A model generated the notes under the pieces. That model was not told where the DNA came from and did not search any database. It was given only the letters and a program-made list of their open reading frames with translations. The position numbers and the translations under genes were made by a program. 64,000 nt of DNA from Bryobacterales bacterium. GTDB lineage: Bacteria > Acidobacteriota > Terriglobia > Bryobacterales > UBA6623. The DNA lies in contig JAPPMG010000040.1 of assembly GCA_028819215.1 (NCBI GenBank), positions 1 to 64,000 of the forward strand. The letters run 5' to 3'. Below are positions 8,101-18,301 of the stretch, one piece after another (the first letter of the stretch is position 1; each line of letters begins with the position of its first letter).

Positions 8101-9246
8101 TCAAGGTTTGGAGGCGGCGCGGAACAGCAGCGGCGCGAACTCCGCCAGGTAGCCGCGCCAGACCGGCCAGCTGTGGCCTCCGGCCGTGACGCGGTAGATG
8201 TGGTCGACGCCGGCCTTCACGAGCGCGGCTTGGAACGCCTGGTTGCGATCCAGCAGGAAGTCGTCGCGCCCGATCGCGATCCACAGCAGGTCGAGGCGCG
8301 CGTTGGCGCGTTCCGGGTCGGCCAACAGGCCTTGCGCTCCGTCGCTGTCAGGGCTGGGAGCGGCGGCCGAGAAGGCCCCTACCCACGAGAAGTGGTCCAA
8401 GCCGGTCGCGGCGCAATACAGGGACTGCCCCCCTCCCATCGAGAGGCCGGCGACGGCTGTCTGGGACGGTCCCAGCTTGGCGCGATAGAGCGATTGGACC
8501 AGCGGCATCGCGCCTTCGATCAAGTCATCGCGGAACCGCTGTGTGTTGTCGGATCCGATCCCCCGTCGGCGGCTGGCCCACGGCACGGGATGGCCGTTCG
8601 GCATGACGACCAGCATCGGCTCGGCCGCTCCGGAGGCGATCAGGTTGTCAAGGATGAGGTTGGCCTTGCCGACCTCTGCCCAGGCCGTTTCGTCGTCGCC
8701 CGAGCCGTGCAACAGGTACAGCACCGGGTAACGCCGGTCCGCCTCCTCGTAGTATCCGGGCGGCGTGTAGACGACAAGCCTGCGGTTCGCTCCGCCCGCC
8801 GCGGAAGCGTAGTAGTGCGTGTGCAGCGAGCCGTGCGGCACGTCCCGCAGGTCGTACGCTGCAGGCTCGGGGGCCGGGACTTCGACCAAGCTGGCGTTGC
8901 CTCCGCTCCACCGCTTGACGGCGGTATTGTGCGGATCTAGGACGCGCACGCCATCGAGCAGCAAGGTGTAGCTGTAGATCGCAGGCGGCACTGGGCCGAC
9001 AGTCAGCGACCAGATCCCGGACTCGGCGCGTTCGAACTCGACGTTCTCGCCGGCCCATGGCGCCTGCAGGCGTAGCGTCTGCGCGTCCGGGGCGGCCACT
9101 TGGAAGTGGATTCGACGGTCCGCCGACACCGTGGGAGACTCCAGCCGTGCGCGTCGCGGCTGGGCCGAGAGCGTGCTGACGCAAGCCGCCGCCGCCAACG
9201 CCGCCGCAAGCAGCCCAGTGCGCGCGGGGCGGAATCGATCAGTCAT
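8101..9246 (-). CDS. Secreted esterase with N-terminal E-set domain (Fes/IroE-like alpha/beta hydrolase)
   Basis: A 381-residue serine esterase. Residues 1-28 are a signal peptide. An immunoglobulin-like early-set domain (about 35-125) precedes the hydrolase domain, which has the oxyanion region LLHGSGDDETAW (178-189), nucleophile elbow GLSMGGGQ with Ser269, and a late GGHSWPVWR with the likely catalytic His. This architecture occurs in carbohydrate acetyl- or feruloyl-esterases and in enterobactin-esterase-like enzymes. It overlaps murQ by 8 bp and is probably co-translated with it. With sulfatases and sugar oxidation genes nearby, removal of acyl groups from glycans is a reasonable inference. 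Confidence 0.85.
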   Translation of the reverse strand: MTDRFRPARTGLLAAALAAAACVSTLSAQPRRARLESPTVSADRRIHFQVAAPDAQTLRLQAPWAGENVEFERAESGIWSLTVGPVPPAIYSYTLLLDGVRVLDPHNTAVKRWSGGNASLVEVPAPEPAAYDLRDVPHGSLHTHYYASAAGGANRRLVVYTPPGYYEEADRRYPVLYLLHGSGDDETAWAEVGKANLILDNLIASGAAEPMLVVMPNGHPVPWASRRRGIGSDNTQRFRDDLIEGAMPLVQSLYRAKLGPSQTAVAGLSMGGGQSLYCAATGLDHFSWVGAFSAAAPSPDSDGAQGLLADPERANARLDLLWIAIGRDDFLLDRNQAFQAALVKAGVDHIYRVTAGGHSWPVWRGYLAEFAPLLFRAASKP

Positions 9247-10141
9247 CGCTTGCCTCCAGTGCCAGTCGCAGGTTGTCGCCGAAGCGCGCCAGCAGCGACT
9301 CGGCGGAGTCCCGGTCGATCCGCCGCTTGAGCATCAGGATAGCGAGTCGGACGTTGAGACCGGCCGCTTCCAACGTGGCGCGCGCTCTGTCCAGATCACA
9401 GCCGCAGACCTCGCGCACGATCCGCTCGGCGCGGCCCGCCAGCTTGGCGTTCTTGACCTGGACGTTCACCATCAGGTTGCCGAGCACGCAGCCCGTGCGG
9501 ATCATCAGCCCGGTCGAGAGCATGTTCAATACCAGCTTTTGCGCGGTGCCGCTCTTCATGCGGGTCGACCCCGTGACCACCTCCGGCCCTACCTCCGGCG
9601 TGATGGGATAGTCGACCGCCCGTTCGAGCTCAGAGCCCGGGCTGCAGCTCAGCCCAACCGTGACGGCGCCCATGGCGGCTGCGTGTTCGACCGCTCCCAG
9701 CACGTATGGAGTGCGCCCGCTGGCAGCGATGCCAACCAAGGCGTCCTGGCCGCCGAGCCCCCGCTCTTCCAGGTCCGCGCGAGCGGTCTCGGGGCGGTCT
9801 TCGGCTCCCTCCACGGAGCGCAGCAGCGCTTCGGCGCCGCCGGCGATCACGGCCGTGACGCGGTCGTGCGGAGTGCCGAACGTCGGCGGGCACTCCGCTG
9901 CGTCGAGAACTCCCAGCCGGCCACTCGTGCCGGCCCCGCAGTAGAACAGGCGCCCGCCGCGGTCCCAACGTTCGACGATGGCGTCCAGCGCCCTAGCGAC
10001 TTGCGGGATCTGATCCCGAACCGCCGCGGCCACGCGCGCGTCCTCGGCGTTGATGACGGCCAGCACCTGTTCAGTGCTAGCGAGGTCGATCCCGGCCGAG
10101 CGCGGGTTTCGCTCTTCGGTGGCGGGCAGGCCTTCGGTCAT
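9239..10141 (-). CDS. murQ: N-acetylmuramic acid 6-phosphate etherase
   Basis: A 300-residue SIS-fold enzyme that cleaves the lactyl ether of MurNAc-6-phosphate to give GlcNAc-6-phosphate and D-lactate in peptidoglycan recycling. Diagnostic stretches are CGAGTSGRLGVLDAAECP (68-85) and GSTRMKSGTAQKLVLNM (about 190-206), followed by the helical C-terminal bundle LKRRIDRDSAESLLARFG. Length matches the family. It starts with ATG 10141, and its stop overlaps the esterase start. No muramic-acid kinase or transporter is adjacent. Confidence 0.95.
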   Translation of the reverse strand: MTEGLPATEERNPRSAGIDLASTEQVLAVINAEDARVAAAVRDQIPQVARALDAIVERWDRGGRLFYCGAGTSGRLGVLDAAECPPTFGTPHDRVTAVIAGGAEALLRSVEGAEDRPETARADLEERGLGGQDALVGIAASGRTPYVLGAVEHAAAMGAVTVGLSCSPGSELERAVDYPITPEVGPEVVTGSTRMKSGTAQKLVLNMLSTGLMIRTGCVLGNLMVNVQVKNAKLAGRAERIVREVCGCDLDRARATLEAAGLNVRLAILMLKRRIDRDSAESLLARFGDNLRLALEASDD

Positions 10142-10235
10142 CGGACTGGGCGATCTTGGCGGCTCCGGCGGGCGGCCCCGCCGGAACTGCTAAGCTGGCT
10201 ATCCCTTCTCATCAGCAGGGTAGCCGATCCTTCCT

Positions 10236-11174
10236 ATGGAATACCGCAAGCTCGGAAGCACCGACCTCGAAGTCTCTGTTCTCGGGTACGGCGCGTCGCC
10301 GCTGGGCAACGAGTTTGAGGAGATTGACGTGCGCGAGGGCGATCGCGCCGTGCATATGGCGATCGACCTGGGGATCAACTTCTTCGACACCTCGCCCTAC
10401 TACGGTCGCACGCTCTCCGAAGAGCGGCTCGGCAGGGCGCTCGGCTCCCGCCGCAAGGACATCGTGCTCGCCACCAAGTGCGGCCGCTACGACATGGATG
10501 CGTTCGACTTCTCGGCCGAGCGCGTGCGCTCGAGCATCGACGAGTCGCTCCGCCGCTTGCGCACCGACTACGTGGACATCTACCAGATGCACGATATCGA
10601 GTTCGTGGATCGCGAGCAGGTCATCAGCGAGGCCTTGCCAGTGGCTCGTGAGTTGCAGCGCGCCGGCAAGTGCCGCTACGTCGGCATTACGGCGTTGCCA
10701 CTGGGCATCTTGCGGGACGTGGCAGAGCGGGCCGAGGTCGACAGCATCCTCTCCTACGCCCGCTACAACCTGATGGTCGACGACTTGGACGCCGAGCTGA
10801 GACCGCTCTGCGCCGAGCGCGGGATCGGCCTGATCAATGCTTCGCCGCTGCACTTGCGCATCCTGACCGAGCGCGGCGCGCCGCCGTGGCACCTCGCCTC
10901 GGAGGAGGTGCAGCAGGTCGGACAGCAGCTGGCGCAGCACTGCCGGGCGCGCGGCGTCGACGTCTCGGAAGCGGCGCTGAAGTTCTGCTACGACTACCCG
11001 CACACGGCCAGCGTGCTGGTGGGCATGTCCAAGAGCCGGCATGTCGAACGCAACCTCAAGGCGTTCGACTTCGAGCAGCCCGACGGGCTGCTGGACGAGA
11101 TTCGCGAAATGGTCGATCCGGTGCGCAACCAGATCTGGCCCTCCGGCTTGGCAGAGAACCAAGACCCTCGCTGA
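10236..11174 (+). CDS. Aldo/keto reductase, L-fucose/L-galactose dehydrogenase type
   Basis: A 312-residue NAD(P)-dependent aldo/keto reductase. The catalytic tetrad is visible as Asp51 (FFDTSPYYG), Tyr56, Lys81 (ATKCG) and His119 (YQMHDIEF). The opening MEYRKLGSTDLEVSVLGYGASPLG and the SPYYG version of the motif resemble L-galactose/L-fucose 1-dehydrogenases. The next gene, 12 bp downstream, is a COG3618 amidohydrolase, the usual sugar-lactonase partner, so the pair likely oxidises L-fucose (or a related 6-deoxy or galacto sugar) to lactone and then aldonate. Sugar specificity is inferred from context. Confidence 0.85.
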   Translation: MEYRKLGSTDLEVSVLGYGASPLGNEFEEIDVREGDRAVHMAIDLGINFFDTSPYYGRTLSEERLGRALGSRRKDIVLATKCGRYDMDAFDFSAERVRSSIDESLRRLRTDYVDIYQMHDIEFVDREQVISEALPVARELQRAGKCRYVGITALPLGILRDVAERAEVDSILSYARYNLMVDDLDAELRPLCAERGIGLINASPLHLRILTERGAPPWHLASEEVQQVGQQLAQHCRARGVDVSEAALKFCYDYPHTASVLVGMSKSRHVERNLKAFDFEQPDGLLDEIREMVDPVRNQIWPSGLAENQDPR

Positions 11175-11186
11175 GGCGAGATTCGC

Positions 11187-12014
11187 GTGATCGTCGACTC
11201 GCACCATCACTTCTGGCGCTACGATCCGGTCGAATACGGGTGGATCTCCGATTCGATGCGGGCCTTGCGGCGAGATTTTCTCCCCGCCGACCTGCGCAGG
11301 GAAGTCGAGGCTGCCGGCGTGGACGGAGTGGTTTCGGTACAGGCCAGGCAGACGCTGTCGGAGACTCGCGCCCTGCTAGCGCACGCCCGCGAAAACGAGT
11401 TCATCCGCGGGGTGGTCGGCTGGGTCCCGCTGGTAGACCCCGCTGTGCGCGGCATCTTGGAAGAGCTTGCACAGGATCCGTACTTGCGGGCCTGCCGGCA
11501 TGTCCTGCAGGACGAGCCGGATGACCAGTACATGCTGCGTCAGGACTTCAACGACGGCGTGCGCGCCGTCACCGAGGCGGGCTTGGTGTACGACATCCTC
11601 ATCTTCGAGCGCCACCTGCCCCAGACGCTGGAATTCGTCGACCGACACCCCAATCAGGTATTCGTCCTAGACCATATCGGCAAGCCCAGGATCCTAGACG
11701 GTTCGTTCGGCGCTTGGCGCGCCGCCATCCGGGACCTCGCCCGGCGGCCCAACCTCTACTGCAAGATCTCCGGAATGGTGACCGAGGCGGATTGGGAGCG
11801 TTGGAGCGAGGCCGAGCTTGCCCCGTACATGGATGCCGTCTTGGATGCGTTCGGCCCGCAGCGGCTCATGTACGGCTCGGATTGGCCGGTGTGCCTGGTG
11901 GGGGTGGACTACGCCCGCTGGTTCGAGCTGGTGGCCGGCTTCGCCGCGCGCCTCGGTGCGGACGAGCGCGACCGCGTGCTCGGCAGAACAGCCGTGGAAG
12001 CCTACCGGCTGTAG
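11187..12014 (+). CDS. Amidohydrolase 2-family sugar lactonase (L-fucono-1,5-lactonase-like)
   Basis: A 275-residue TIM-barrel hydrolase of the COG3618 family. Metal and active-site signatures are DSHHHFWRY (4-12), VLDHIGKP (about 160) and the late YGSDWPV with the conserved Asp. Family members hydrolyse L-fucono-, L-rhamnono- or galactaro-lactones. The start is GTG at 11187, preceded by GAGGCGAG. It follows the aldo/keto reductase by 12 bp, giving a two-step oxidation module. No fuconate dehydratase or aldolase follows; the next gene is cysS. Confidence 0.85.
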   Translation: MIVDSHHHFWRYDPVEYGWISDSMRALRRDFLPADLRREVEAAGVDGVVSVQARQTLSETRALLAHARENEFIRGVVGWVPLVDPAVRGILEELAQDPYLRACRHVLQDEPDDQYMLRQDFNDGVRAVTEAGLVYDILIFERHLPQTLEFVDRHPNQVFVLDHIGKPRILDGSFGAWRAAIRDLARRPNLYCKISGMVTEADWERWSEAELAPYMDAVLDAFGPQRLMYGSDWPVCLVGVDYARWFELVAGFAARLGADERDRVLGRTAVEAYRL

Positions 12015-12051
12015 GCGGCTCGCTACAATAAGCTCATACCGCGGGCTCTCA

Positions 12052-13449
<1,398 letters not shown>

Positions 13450-13634
13450 TCCAGAGCCGTTGAGGCCATCTTGGCGACACTCGGTCCCTCCATAGGCTTC
13501 GGTCAGGCAACGATCTCGTGGTGCCGGCTCCTGCATCGAAAACGGGCAGCGGCGAACGCTTGCGGACTTGGAAGGCTGGCATGGAAGGCCGGTACGGTTG
13601 ACACCGCTCCGGCGAGGCTGGCATTCTGGCCCTG

Positions 13635-15017
13635 ATGATGAACCGCCGGGCGTTCCTCGCCTCTGCCGCAGCTGCCGCCGGTTCGGCGTGCGTCGGCCCG
13701 CGCCTGCCTCGGCCCAACGTCTTGGTGCTGATGCCCGACCAGTGGCGGGCGATGGACCTCGGCGCGATGGGCAACCCGGACGTGCGGACGCCCAACATGG
13801 ACGCCCTCGCCGCGAATGGCGCTCTGCTGAGGAACATGACCGCGAATTGCCCGGTCTGCTGCCCTGCGCGCGGCACGTTGCTGACTGGGCGATTCGGTCA
13901 CGAGCACGGCGTGGATGTCAACGACGCGCCGCTGCCCGATAGCGAAGTCACGATCGCCGAGGTCGCGCGGGACAACGGCTACCGCACCGCCTTCGCCGGC
14001 AAGTGGCACTTGGAGGGCGGCAAGCGGCTGCCCGGCTATGTCCGGCCCGAGCGACGCCAGGGGTTCGACTTCTGGGCTGCCAACATCTGCACTCACAACT
14101 ACTGGAACATGCAGTATTTCCGGGACTCCCCGGAGCCGATCCAGATCGAGGGCTACTCGGCCACGGCGTTCACGGACGAGATCATCGATTTCATCGGCAG
14201 CGATACCGAGACGCCGTTCTTGGCCTACGTCCAGTGGGGGCCGCCGCACAACCCCTACGTTGCACCGCCGGCGTACATGAACATGTACGACCCGAACTTG
14301 CTCAAGATGCGGGAGAACTGGAACGGATCCGTCCAGGTGCGCGCTGGCCGCGCGCTGGGCTCGCGGCAGGACATCGCCGGCTACTATGCTGCGATCACGT
14401 TCCTCGATGACGAGGTCGGGCGAATCGTCGACGCGCTCAAGGCGACGGGCCAGTTCGAGAACACCGTCATCTTGATCACGTCGGACCACGGCGACATGCT
14501 GGGTTCCCAAGGCACCGTGCTCAAGCGCAAGCCGTGGGCCGAATCGCTGCAGGTGCCCGGAATCGTGCACTATCCGGCAGCGGTTCCGGCGGGCCAGCGG
14601 CTGAATCTACCCGCGTCTCACGTCGATGTGGTGCCGACACTGCTGGGCCTGGCCGGACTGCCCATGGCCGAGACCATCTCGGGCACGGACCTGTCGCGCC
14701 ACCTGTTGGCCCAGGAGCACGGCGGGCGCCCGGACTCTCCCGCTCCCGAGTCCGTTTACGCCCAGAGCTACACACCGACCGAACGGGGCGAGTTCCCGGC
14801 TTGGCGCGGCGTGCGCACCGAGCGCTACACCTATGCCCGGAATCAAGACCGGGCCTGGTTGCTGTACGACAACGTATCCGATCCGTTCCAACTGCAGAAT
14901 CTAGCGGACAGGCCCGAGCATGCCGCCGTGCAGGCGGAGCTGGATGAATTCACGATGGATTGGTTCGCTCGCACCGAGGATGACTGGCGCGAGCGCGCCG
15001 ACCTGCCATATCGCTAG
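13635..15017 (+). CDS. Exported sulfatase (arylsulfatase type)
   Basis: A 460-residue sulfatase. It opens with a twin-Arg leader MMNRRAFLASAAAAAG ending near a possible lipobox (GSAC), so it is exported and possibly a lipoprotein. The formylglycine motif is Cys75-Cys-Pro-Ala-Arg79; the metal site includes MPDQW near 34 and the late LITSDHGDMLG. Family members hydrolyse sulfate esters of carbohydrates or phenols after a separate enzyme converts the Cys to formylglycine. No such maturase is seen in the window. It stands alone on the plus strand after cysS, convergent with the DUF2203 gene. Confidence 0.9.
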   Translation: MMNRRAFLASAAAAAGSACVGPRLPRPNVLVLMPDQWRAMDLGAMGNPDVRTPNMDALAANGALLRNMTANCPVCCPARGTLLTGRFGHEHGVDVNDAPLPDSEVTIAEVARDNGYRTAFAGKWHLEGGKRLPGYVRPERRQGFDFWAANICTHNYWNMQYFRDSPEPIQIEGYSATAFTDEIIDFIGSDTETPFLAYVQWGPPHNPYVAPPAYMNMYDPNLLKMRENWNGSVQVRAGRALGSRQDIAGYYAAITFLDDEVGRIVDALKATGQFENTVILITSDHGDMLGSQGTVLKRKPWAESLQVPGIVHYPAAVPAGQRLNLPASHVDVVPTLLGLAGLPMAETISGTDLSRHLLAQEHGGRPDSPAPESVYAQSYTPTERGEFPAWRGVRTERYTYARNQDRAWLLYDNVSDPFQLQNLADRPEHAAVQAELDEFTMDWFARTEDDWRERADLPYR

Positions 15018-15051
15018 TGCGCGGATTGCCGCCCGCGGCGGCCGAGTGAGG

Positions 15052-15492
15052 CTAGTTCGGCAGCGGCGTGGAATCGTCGTCGGCGAACTCATCCATGATT
15101 CTGCGCCGTGCCGAATAGCCTTCCTGGGTGGAATGCCACCACTCGATTCGGCTTTCGCCCAGCTTCCAGCACAGGTACACTTCGACGCCGTTTAGCAGGG
15201 CGGGGAAGTCCAGCAGGCCAAGGTCCAGGTCTTTGACCAGACATCCGCTGCTCTGGATGTCCGAGACGCGATCGTCGATGACCTGCATCAGCGAGATGCG
15301 TTCGAGCTTCTGGCGCGCGATCTTGTCCGGATTGATCTCGGCACCGCCCACCATGCAGATGTGCGCTGACAGGTTCTGCATGGCTTGGTCGATCTCGCCG
15401 ATGCGCTCTTTAGCACTGATCGCGGCTTTCAGGCCCTCCTGAACTGTGGGAATCAGGCTTTCCGCTTCTTGCAGAGTGAAGTAGCGCGACAT
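15052..15492 (-). CDS. DUF2203 family protein
   Basis: A 146-residue protein with the standard opening SRYFTLQEAESLIP, a helical first half and a second half with the conserved pattern LVKDLDLGLLDFPAL.NGVEVYLCWKLGE..I.WWH. This matches DUF2203, a soluble family of unknown function. ATG 15492 is the only good start. It is convergent with the sulfatase; a GC-rich hairpin at 15028-15042 lies between them but lacks a U run. Confidence 0.85.
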   Translation of the reverse strand: MSRYFTLQEAESLIPTVQEGLKAAISAKERIGEIDQAMQNLSAHICMVGGAEINPDKIARQKLERISLMQVIDDRVSDIQSSGCLVKDLDLGLLDFPALLNGVEVYLCWKLGESRIEWWHSTQEGYSARRRIMDEFADDDSTPLPN

Positions 15493-15567
15493 GTCGGATC
15501 GTCCTCGCAGCAGGGAAAATGCGCCCCAGATGCTCGCACGGCGGCATGCGAAGCATCGGCGACGGTA

Positions 15568-15869
15568 TTAATTGTACCAATCCTGTCGAGAATGTTCTGA
15601 TGCGCGCGCGCACTCTCGGCTGCGGCGCTGCGACTGAAGGAGAGCGCTTCGGCCATCTAGCAAGGACACGATCGCCGCCGAGAACGCTCGGAGATCTCCC
15701 AGATTTTTCCGCAGAGCGTCATGTACTTGCCGGTTGTCAACCTTCCGACAGACGTCAACCGGCAAGTTTCGGAACCTTGCCATGTTCTTTAGCCGCTCGG
15801 TGAGGTCGGGTGCGAGATTGCCAGCGTCTTCGAGCAGTCCGAAACAGCCGGCGTAGTCTGCCGGCGCTA
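15568..15869 (-). pseudogene. HepT (DUF86) toxin remnant, 5' truncated
   Basis: Reading the minus strand from about 15869 gives LAPADYAGCFGLLEDAGNL, continuing through ERLKNMARFRNLPVD to QVHDALRKNLGDLRAFSAAI, which matches the C-terminal half of HepT nucleases. The first part, about 50 residues, is missing: the frame runs into the 3' end of plsC. The HepT catalytic signature Arg-x4-6-His is damaged, since the usual VH after RN is VD here. No MntA partner is adjacent. The remnant is about 100 codons. Confidence 0.65.
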
Positions 15870-16592
15870 GTCCCGATCGGCATCGATCGCGGCTTGCATG
15901 CAGGCGCGCACTTGGGTCATTAGGTCCAAGCGATCCTTCTCAGTCAATCCGGCTGTCTCAACTGGCGGGTGAAATGCCAGCGTGACCACGCCCGGCCGCA
16001 TATGCGTCTTTCCCCGGGGCATTAGCGCTTGGGCTCCGTGGATCGTGATCGGCACCACCGGCACGCCGGCTCCGATCGCTAGTTGGAACGGGCCCGGCCG
16101 GAAGGCCAGCAGCGGCCCGGCCGGGTTGCGCGTGCCTTCCGGGAAGATCAGCATCGAGATTCCACTGCGGAGTGTCCGCAGGGCCTCGTCCAGGGCCTTC
16201 TTGCGCGAGTCCTTCGCGCTGCGGTCTACGCAGATGAAGCCGCCCAGGCGCATGGCGTATCCGAGCAGCGGAATCCGGCCGAGCGATTCCTTCATGATGA
16301 CTGCGATGCGGGGCAGGGTCGCGAATAGCGCCGGAGCTTCGAGGTTGCTGACGTGGTTCGCCACGAACACGCAGCACGGATGCGCAAACGCCCTCTGGCG
16401 GTCCAGCACGCGCAGGCGCACCCCGCTGAGCCAGAATGCGATGCGACAGCCCTGCTGGGCCATCCAATAGATCGGCCGGATCGATCCCGTGGCCCAAGTG
16501 ATCGGCACGAATGCGGGCACCACCAGCAGGACATAGACCGCCAGGAACGGGTACGTCAGTAGATATGATCGCCACATCGAGAGAATCAGCAT
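15867..16592 (-). CDS. plsC: 1-acyl-sn-glycerol-3-phosphate acyltransferase
   Basis: A 241-residue membrane acyltransferase that acylates lysophosphatidic acid in phospholipid synthesis. An N-terminal hydrophobic segment (about 8-35) precedes the catalytic domain. Motif I is NHVSNLE (79-85), where the usual HX4D acid is Glu85 rather than Asp; FPEGTR (150-155) and GVPVVPITIHG are intact. The start is ATG 16592; ATG 16577 is possible. Its stop codon overlaps the edge of the HepT remnant. Confidence 0.88.
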   Translation of the reverse strand: MLILSMWRSYLLTYPFLAVYVLLVVPAFVPITWATGSIRPIYWMAQQGCRIAFWLSGVRLRVLDRQRAFAHPCCVFVANHVSNLEAPALFATLPRIAVIMKESLGRIPLLGYAMRLGGFICVDRSAKDSRKKALDEALRTLRSGISMLIFPEGTRNPAGPLLAFRPGPFQLAIGAGVPVVPITIHGAQALMPRGKTHMRPGVVTLAFHPPVETAGLTEKDRLDLMTQVRACMQAAIDADRD

Positions 16593-16674
16593 CCTACCAC
16601 CGGGCTCTGCCCGCCGGTCTCCAGTGGGTACCCTGCCAGTTCGTAACTCGTTAGGAACAGGAAAGTTAGTACGC

Positions 16675-16683
16675 TGCTATACT
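16675..16683 (+). promoter_or_regulatory. Candidate extended -10 promoter for hpf-rapZ
   Basis: TGCTATACT matches an extended -10 box (TGn followed by TATACT). It lies about 140 bp upstream of hpf in an otherwise gene-free stretch. No good -35 box is visible at the expected distance. This is pattern evidence only. Confidence 0.35.
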
Positions 16684-16822
16684 CTAAGTCCGATGCGTAA
16701 TCCGTTGCGTTCAACCCAACTTGGACTCAAGATCTGCCCGATCGGCGAGAACCGCGACACCTGGCTGCTGCGGTTCTGGCAGGATTCGCCGCCGATGCCG
16801 GCTGGGCGGGGAGGGGTGCGAG

Positions 16823-17392
16823 ATGAGAATTGAGTACTCGGGCCGCAAGGCGGACTTGACAGAGCGCGAGCGCGCGAAAGTCGAGCGCAAGTTGGCCAAG
16901 ATCCAGCGGATCTTGACCCGGCGCAACGATCTCGAGACCCACGTAAGGCTGTCGCAGCAGCGCCATCTCTGCGAAGCGGAAATCATGCTGCGCGCCCTGC
17001 GCCACACATTGGTCGTGGCCGGCACGGGCAGCACCACCTTCGCCGCCGTCTACGCTGCACTGGACAAGCTCGAACGCCAGGCGGTGCGCAACAAGCACAA
17101 GATCATCGACACGCACCGGCCGGGCACGCAGCGCGACGTTCCGTCGGTCGTCGTGGCGGATTCCATGCGGCGGGCGCTGGCGAGCGAGCCGCCTAGCGAG
17201 GCGCCGCCTGCGCCCTCGCGCATCGTGCGTTCGCAAGCGGTCGAGCCGAAGCCCATGACCGAGGACGAGGCGTTTCTCCTGCTCGAAAGCGGAGATCGAG
17301 AATATGTCTCGTATCGGGACGCGGGTAGCGGCAAGATCAATGTCCTGCTGCGACGACGCGACGGCGCGGCGGAACTGGTCGAGGGCAGCTAG
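16823..17392 (+). CDS. hpf: Ribosome hibernation promoting factor, long form
   Basis: A 189-residue protein of the S30AE family. The N-terminal domain (1-105) starts MRIEYSGRKADLTERE and binds the decoding centre. A Pro/Ala/Ser linker leads to the C-terminal dimerisation domain (PMTEDEAFLLLESGDREYV... about 142-189), so it should form 100S ribosome dimers. ATG 16823 is chosen for its GAGGGG ribosome site; homology does not extend upstream. It ends 2 bp before rapZ, so the two are probably one transcript. Confidence 0.93.
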   Translation: MRIEYSGRKADLTERERAKVERKLAKIQRILTRRNDLETHVRLSQQRHLCEAEIMLRALRHTLVVAGTGSTTFAAVYAALDKLERQAVRNKHKIIDTHRPGTQRDVPSVVVADSMRRALASEPPSEAPPAPSRIVRSQAVEPKPMTEDEAFLLLESGDREYVSYRDAGSGKINVLLRRRDGAAELVEGS

Positions 17393-17394
17393 CC

Positions 17395-18285
17395 ATGGCG
17401 GGCGGGCCCGGGGGCCTCGCGCGCGTTGCCCAGGCTCGCTTGGTGGTGGTGACCGGCCTGAGCGGCTCTGGCAAGGGGACTGTGCTGCGAGCTCTGGAGG
17501 ACGCCGGATTTTACACCGTCGACAACTTGCCCGTCGATTTGATGAAGCCGTTCGCAGAGTCCGGCCCTCTCACGCAAGACGCCGGCCGGGCAGCGCTCGT
17601 GGTGGACATTCGCGAGGGCACCGGACTGAGCCGGTTTCCCGCCACCTTCGCGGAGATCCGGAAGTCGCTGTCGGCCAGCTTGGTATTCCTGGAGACCGCC
17701 GACGCGGTGTTGCAACGCCGCTTCAGCGAGACGCGGCGACCGCATCCGGCAGGCGGTGCCAGCGTTGCGGAGAGCGTTGCCGCAGAACGGGCGCTGCTCC
17801 AGCCGATCCGGGCCCTGGCCGATCTCGAGCTTGACACCAGCCGCTTCAACGTCCACGACCTGAGGCGCAAGGTGTTGGAGATCTTCCAGGCTCAGCCCGA
17901 CGATTCCGACCTGCGCGTGACGGTAGGCAGCTTCGGCTTCAAGTACGGACCGCCGCTGGACGGCGATCTGGTCTTGGACGTGCGCTTCCTGCCGAATCCG
18001 AACTACGAGCCGGATTGCCGGCATCTCACCGGCAGGGACGCTGGCGTGGTTCGGTTTCTCGAGTCGTACTCGGAAACCTCCGAGTTCCTAGAGCGGGCCA
18101 TGGGCCTGCTGGACTTCGTGGTGCCGCGCTATGCGGCTGAGGGCAAGAGCTACCTTTCGATCTACTTCGGCTGTACCGGGGGACGGCACCGGTCGGTCTA
18201 CCTCGCCGAAGCCGCTGCCAAGCGCTTCGCGGCCGCGGGCCGGCGTGTGCGCGTCCAACACCGCGACATCGACAAAGAGCACTGA
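17395..18285 (+). CDS. rapZ: RNase adapter / nucleotide-binding protein RapZ
   Basis: A 296-residue RapZ homologue. Walker A is GLSGSGKGT (21-29), followed by the family's AGFYTVDNLPVDL. The C-terminal domain, which in E. coli senses GlcN-6-phosphate and binds RNA, retains FGFKYGPPLDGDLVLDVRFLPNP and the closing GCTGGRHRSVYLAE. Length is typical. It follows hpf directly; the ptsN, hprK and rpoN neighbours common in other phyla are absent here. Confidence 0.93.
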   Translation: MAGGPGGLARVAQARLVVVTGLSGSGKGTVLRALEDAGFYTVDNLPVDLMKPFAESGPLTQDAGRAALVVDIREGTGLSRFPATFAEIRKSLSASLVFLETADAVLQRRFSETRRPHPAGGASVAESVAAERALLQPIRALADLELDTSRFNVHDLRRKVLEIFQAQPDDSDLRVTVGSFGFKYGPPLDGDLVLDVRFLPNPNYEPDCRHLTGRDAGVVRFLESYSETSEFLERAMGLLDFVVPRYAAEGKSYLSIYFGCTGGRHRSVYLAEAAAKRFAAAGRRVRVQHRDIDKEH

Positions 18286-18301
18286 CCCTGGCCGGGACGG
18301 T

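Noticed and set aside
15028-15042. GC-rich hairpin between two convergent genes as a terminator
   Set aside because: The 6-bp stem has a 3-nt loop but no run of T on either side, so intrinsic termination is not supported.
16693-16833. Small open frame ahead of hpf
   Set aside because: It overlaps the hpf start, has no ribosome site or recognisable homology, and its end is the start of hpf in another frame.
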